In this document: positions 61,028 to 64,000 of the stretch, piece after piece
Numbering within the stretch: position 1 is the first letter of the stretch
Layout of the letters: each line of letters begins with the position of its first letter
Assembly: GCF_037038585.1 (NCBI RefSeq)
Contig: NW_027288575.1
Span: 124,001 to 188,000 of the forward strand
From: Patagioenas fasciata
Lineage: Eukaryota > Chordata > Aves > Columbiformes > Columbidae
DNA length: 64,000 nucleotides
Direction: 5' to 3'
Translations under genes and position numbers: made by a program
Notes under the pieces: model-generated
The model's database searches: none
Told to the model about the DNA's origin: nothing
Seen by the model: the letters and a program-made list of their open reading frames with translations, nothing else

Positions 61028-64000
61028 CCGTAAGGAGCTCCAGCCGGCAGGTTTCTCTCCCTGTGCCCGGGGACTGAGGAGACGCCGCCTCCTCCTGCTG
61101 CCGCCTCGCCCGTTCCCCTCGCAGCGGGGCCGCCCCGGGAGAGCCGGGCGCCTCTTTTTTTCCCGCGGCGCTCGTCCGACCGCTGCCCCCCCTTTCTGAC
61201 GGGCGACGACCTCGGTCGCAGCGGCAGCGCCCCCCTCTTACCCGCGGGCCAACGGGCACCGGGCGCCGCTCCCCAGCTGCAGTTCCGGGCTGTGCCACCA
61301 GACGCAGCACCGAGCGCGGTCACGCAGCGCCCCGGGCCCCGCAGCGCGGGCGCTTTTCTTGACCCGTGGGCAGCCCGAGCTCCCGAACGCGCTTTCCCAG
61401 AGCCGCGCACATGGCAGACACACTGATAAAAGATAATAGCCCGACATTGCTAAAATGTTTTTTTTTCCTAAAGATGCCTTCTATCCTAATAAAATACATT
61501 GCCTCTCCCTGTGCCCCGTGTCTTGTCTGCAGCAGTAACTCGGCTCGCCCGCAGCTGTGGCAGCTCTGCTGCTGCTACAGGGTCAGTTCAGCCCTTACCC
61601 TCGGCTGAGCAGCAAGCCGGCAGGCGCTGCTGCTCGTGGCGCTGCGCATCCTTCAAGGAACGGTTCTCAAGACGTATCCTGTGCAACGATGTCCAGAGCC
61701 AGGACCCCCGCGGCGGGGAGACAGGAGCACACGGCCGGGCCCGTCCCGGCTCGGGGCTGTTTCCGCAGTCGCTGTGAGTTGATCCCGTGAGCTGGGAAAA
61801 CCAACTCCCATGCCCCGGCCCGGGCCCTTTGTCCCCGGCTTTCCCAGGGCAAGCGCAGCGGGCTGGGTCACACCAACTGTTCTCTGCTGGCACCACCCAG
61901 CCGGGTCACCTGTGTCTGCGGTTGTGGGGACACCACGGGCTCCCTGGAAAACGGACATCACAGCACTGAGAGGGGGGCGTTCAGGGAGCCTCTGCGCTTT
62001 TGGGTTGGTGTTGTTTGGGTTTTTTTCCTTTTGCTGTTTTGATCGTTAGCTTCTTGTTGCTGGTTGGTTTGTTTTTAAGCTGTTACTCTATATAGCTCAT
62101 CATGGTGCTTATAGAGCATGGGTAAATCTACCCTGCTTCCTCACAGAGACAACCATCTCGCTTTACAACAGGTGATTGAATCTGCTATAGAAAAGTTCAA
62201 CCACCTCCTGTACAGCAAAGGATAAAAGAAAGTATGGATTTTTTTGTTGCATCTAATCCACAATGCAAGTACCCATTAACAATACATTAGCAGTGGGTTC
62301 CTTCAATAATTCACAGTGAAGGTAGTTCCTGGCACGATTGTATTAGCGTTCTTACTATTTTTACGGAGAAACACAGGCCACAGCTGATTTTGCCCACGTG
62401 CAGCGCAGTGATCACACGGGTGCGGTGAACCGGGTGGAAGGCCCTAGAAAAGGAAAATCAGCCTCCGGTGTGCAGGGCCAAAACAGAAATCCTTTTCAAA
62501 CTGTGCCATTTTAAAAAGCTACCAGGGTATAAAGCAGAAAAAAGAGCAGTGGATGTGTATAATGACACAATTAGATGGTTCTCCAGTTTCATGATGTGCT
62601 CTTTACTAACAGGTGTCTGCTGGAGTGGATACCCTGGACACCAACAAGCGGGGTCCTGGGTGCTGTGCCATGGCGATTCATCCACTGTGGCCGTGGGTGT
62701 CAGGCCTGATACAATAGACACAAAACTTGGGAGGGAGGTGATCACAGTAGAACGCTTAGAGATAATGGGCTAGCAGACTTGATTAATCTTTATTTAAAAA
62801 TACACATGGCTGCTGTCTTTTCTACAGTTTAGGTAGGACGGGCTCCAATATCTCTATGAATTACAATTACATGACAAAAATTAAAGGGGGAAAGCTTTAT
62901 TTTTACAATGGTAAATACAGTCTAAATCGTAAATTTGGAAACAGATAAAGGGGTGTAGCAAATGAGGCACAGACGATCCTGTTTTATCTCAGAAGGCTTT
63001 GGCGTATTTACAGCTTAGGCACAGCGTGTCCAATCCCGTATAAAATGCACTGTCCATACAAATTCAGCCTGTCCCCCGATATAAGGACATCAGGATGCCA
63101 CCCTGCATTCACCAAGGGACAATCCTATCTAATGTTCTCTGTGTATTCTACACCAAATCTGTTCGTTACAACAAACCTTTACTGGTTCAATTTCTTTCCT
63201 GATTGTTCCTTTTTCAAATACAATGCGTATGTAACATTTTGTATTGTGTAATATGCATTATATAATAGACAATATATGATTTTAAAACATATCTCATTAT
63301 ATATTACATGTAGTGCATTACTATACTACACATCTCGGGTTACCCACCCAGAACCTGTGCAGCATATTAATATTATTTTACAGTGCCACCATTAATTACA
63401 ATATTCCCTGGTTGCTGTTCCCCTAGGGAGTCAAACGATCCTTTTCCAATGTCACAAAACACAGCCCGGGGGGGATTTCTTCCGAATCGCTCTGTCCATT
63501 GTACACTACCTATTTCACTATCACAATAACAGACAATTTGGTGAACCATAAGTATTGACTACAAAATCACCCAAGACACAAGTAACAACAACAACAAATC
63601 ACTAAAGACACAAACAATCATACAATTGCTAAGGCACAAACAGCGAAAATCACTAAAGGTACCTTTACCAAATTACTATTCCCTCGTTTTGCTCTTTATT
63701 TATTGTTTTCTCATTTTCCTCTTTGGTTTTTTATTCTTTTTAATTTACCCAATTTACCAAAACGCGCAGACCCAACGCGCTGGTGTCGCCCACGTCTCGC
63801 GCAGGCAGCCTGCAAACAAACCAGACTATGAAAGTGCACTTTCTCATTGATGGGGTTTTACCACGTCCCGAGCTGGCCCGAGGATCCGTGATCCCTTCCG
63901 GGAATTCCCCGGTGCCGGCACATGGTCCAGAGATCCTGGGTCCACGGGAGGTCAGGCCAGATTATCCATCCTCGTCGCCAGAAAACGATACCGAAAAAGT
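61028..64000. repeat. Macrosatellite unit 7 (partial, about 2,973 bp)
   Basis: Corresponds to roughly the first 2,970 bp of the unit and is cut by the window end inside the retroviral LTR/PBS region. It has many one-base indels relative to all other units, mostly in short homopolymers, in the style of raw long-read error. Confidence 0.95.
63350..64000 (-). mobile_element. ERV fossil 1, unit 7 (cut by window end)
   Basis: The gag-like remnant, leader and PBS region (about 63963-63979) are recognisable. The window stops where the LTR begins. Confidence 0.6.

Larger units (their letters stand above)
59629..64000. other. Abrupt low-quality tail
   Basis: Against unit 5 the sequence matches almost base for base up to 59628. 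From 59629 it gains frequent one-base insertions, deletions and doubled letters, many in short homopolymers, without a matching rise in ordinary substitutions. That is the signature of unpolished long-read consensus, not of an old repeat copy. Confidence 0.75.

Noticed and set aside
1-64000. Ribosomal DNA repeat, suggested by a tandem unit of about 10 kb
   Set aside because: No stretch resembling conserved 18S, 5.8S or 28S sequence was noticed on either strand, and the unit contains retroviral pol.
1-64000. CRISPR array, operons or prokaryotic genes
   Set aside because: Repeats are 10 kb long, and CpG islands, ERV remnants and eukaryotic splice and poly(A) signals show animal DNA. No short regular spacer pattern exists.
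61028-64000. True divergent array-edge unit
   Set aside because: The change begins abruptly inside unit 6 and consists mainly of one-base indels in runs, which fits poor consensus better than evolutionary decay.

Overview
The window is vertebrate nuclear DNA, most likely from a bird (inference). It consists entirely of a head-to-tail array of one unit of about 10,170 bp, a macrosatellite. There are six full units (starts 1, 10171, 20342, 30512, 40682, 50852) and a partial seventh from 61028 to the window end. Units 1-6 are nearly identical by eye, with a few dozen scattered substitutions and one poly-C length change. The bird reading rests on the style of the retroviral fossils (gag and pol remnants of an ERVK-like family, an LTR/PBS primed by tRNA-Ser) and on CpG-island composition. 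No gene marker fixes the species, and no intact protein-coding gene is recognisable.

Layout of one unit, in unit-1 coordinates: 1-960 is the tail of a CpG-rich block and carries a CTCF-type motif (264-278) and a polypyrimidine/acceptor-like site (about 461-505). 960-1060 is G/T-rich. 1060-2320 is AT-rich, with one unassigned minus-strand open stretch followed by poly(A) signals. 2320-3105 is a minus-strand retroviral fossil: gag matrix remnant, leader, an 18-nt tRNA-Ser(GCU) primer-binding site, and LTR R/U5 with poly(A) signal. 3105-5533 is a second minus-strand fossil: RNase H and integrase part of pol, an uncertain env-leader-like piece, gag matrix remnant, leader and LTR. 5540-5780 and 6340-6740 are purine-rich blocks around another LTR remnant (5783 to about 6160). 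6740-7730 is a second CpG-rich block. 7687-7923 is a short Glu/Gln/Arg-rich open stretch. 8037-8521 is an LTR with an adjoining polypurine tract. 8684-10170, running on into the next unit, is a CpG island with five ATTGG (NF-Y) boxes and GC boxes arranged in nested repeats of about 106 bp, plus a consensus-like minus-strand splice donor at 9296-9304.

Taken together, each unit looks like a regulatory cassette: CpG-island promoter, NF-Y/Sp1 array and CTCF-type site, fused to old retroviral debris and amplified as a block. This resembles the organisation of mammalian DXZ4-type macrosatellites; the comparison is an inference. The likely product, if any, is a noncoding transcript. Variant sites shared in conflicting patterns between units point to exchange or conversion inside the array. 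From 59629 to the end the sequence abruptly gains many one-base indels, which looks like unpolished consensus at a contig end, so unit 6's tail and unit 7 should not be read for biology.
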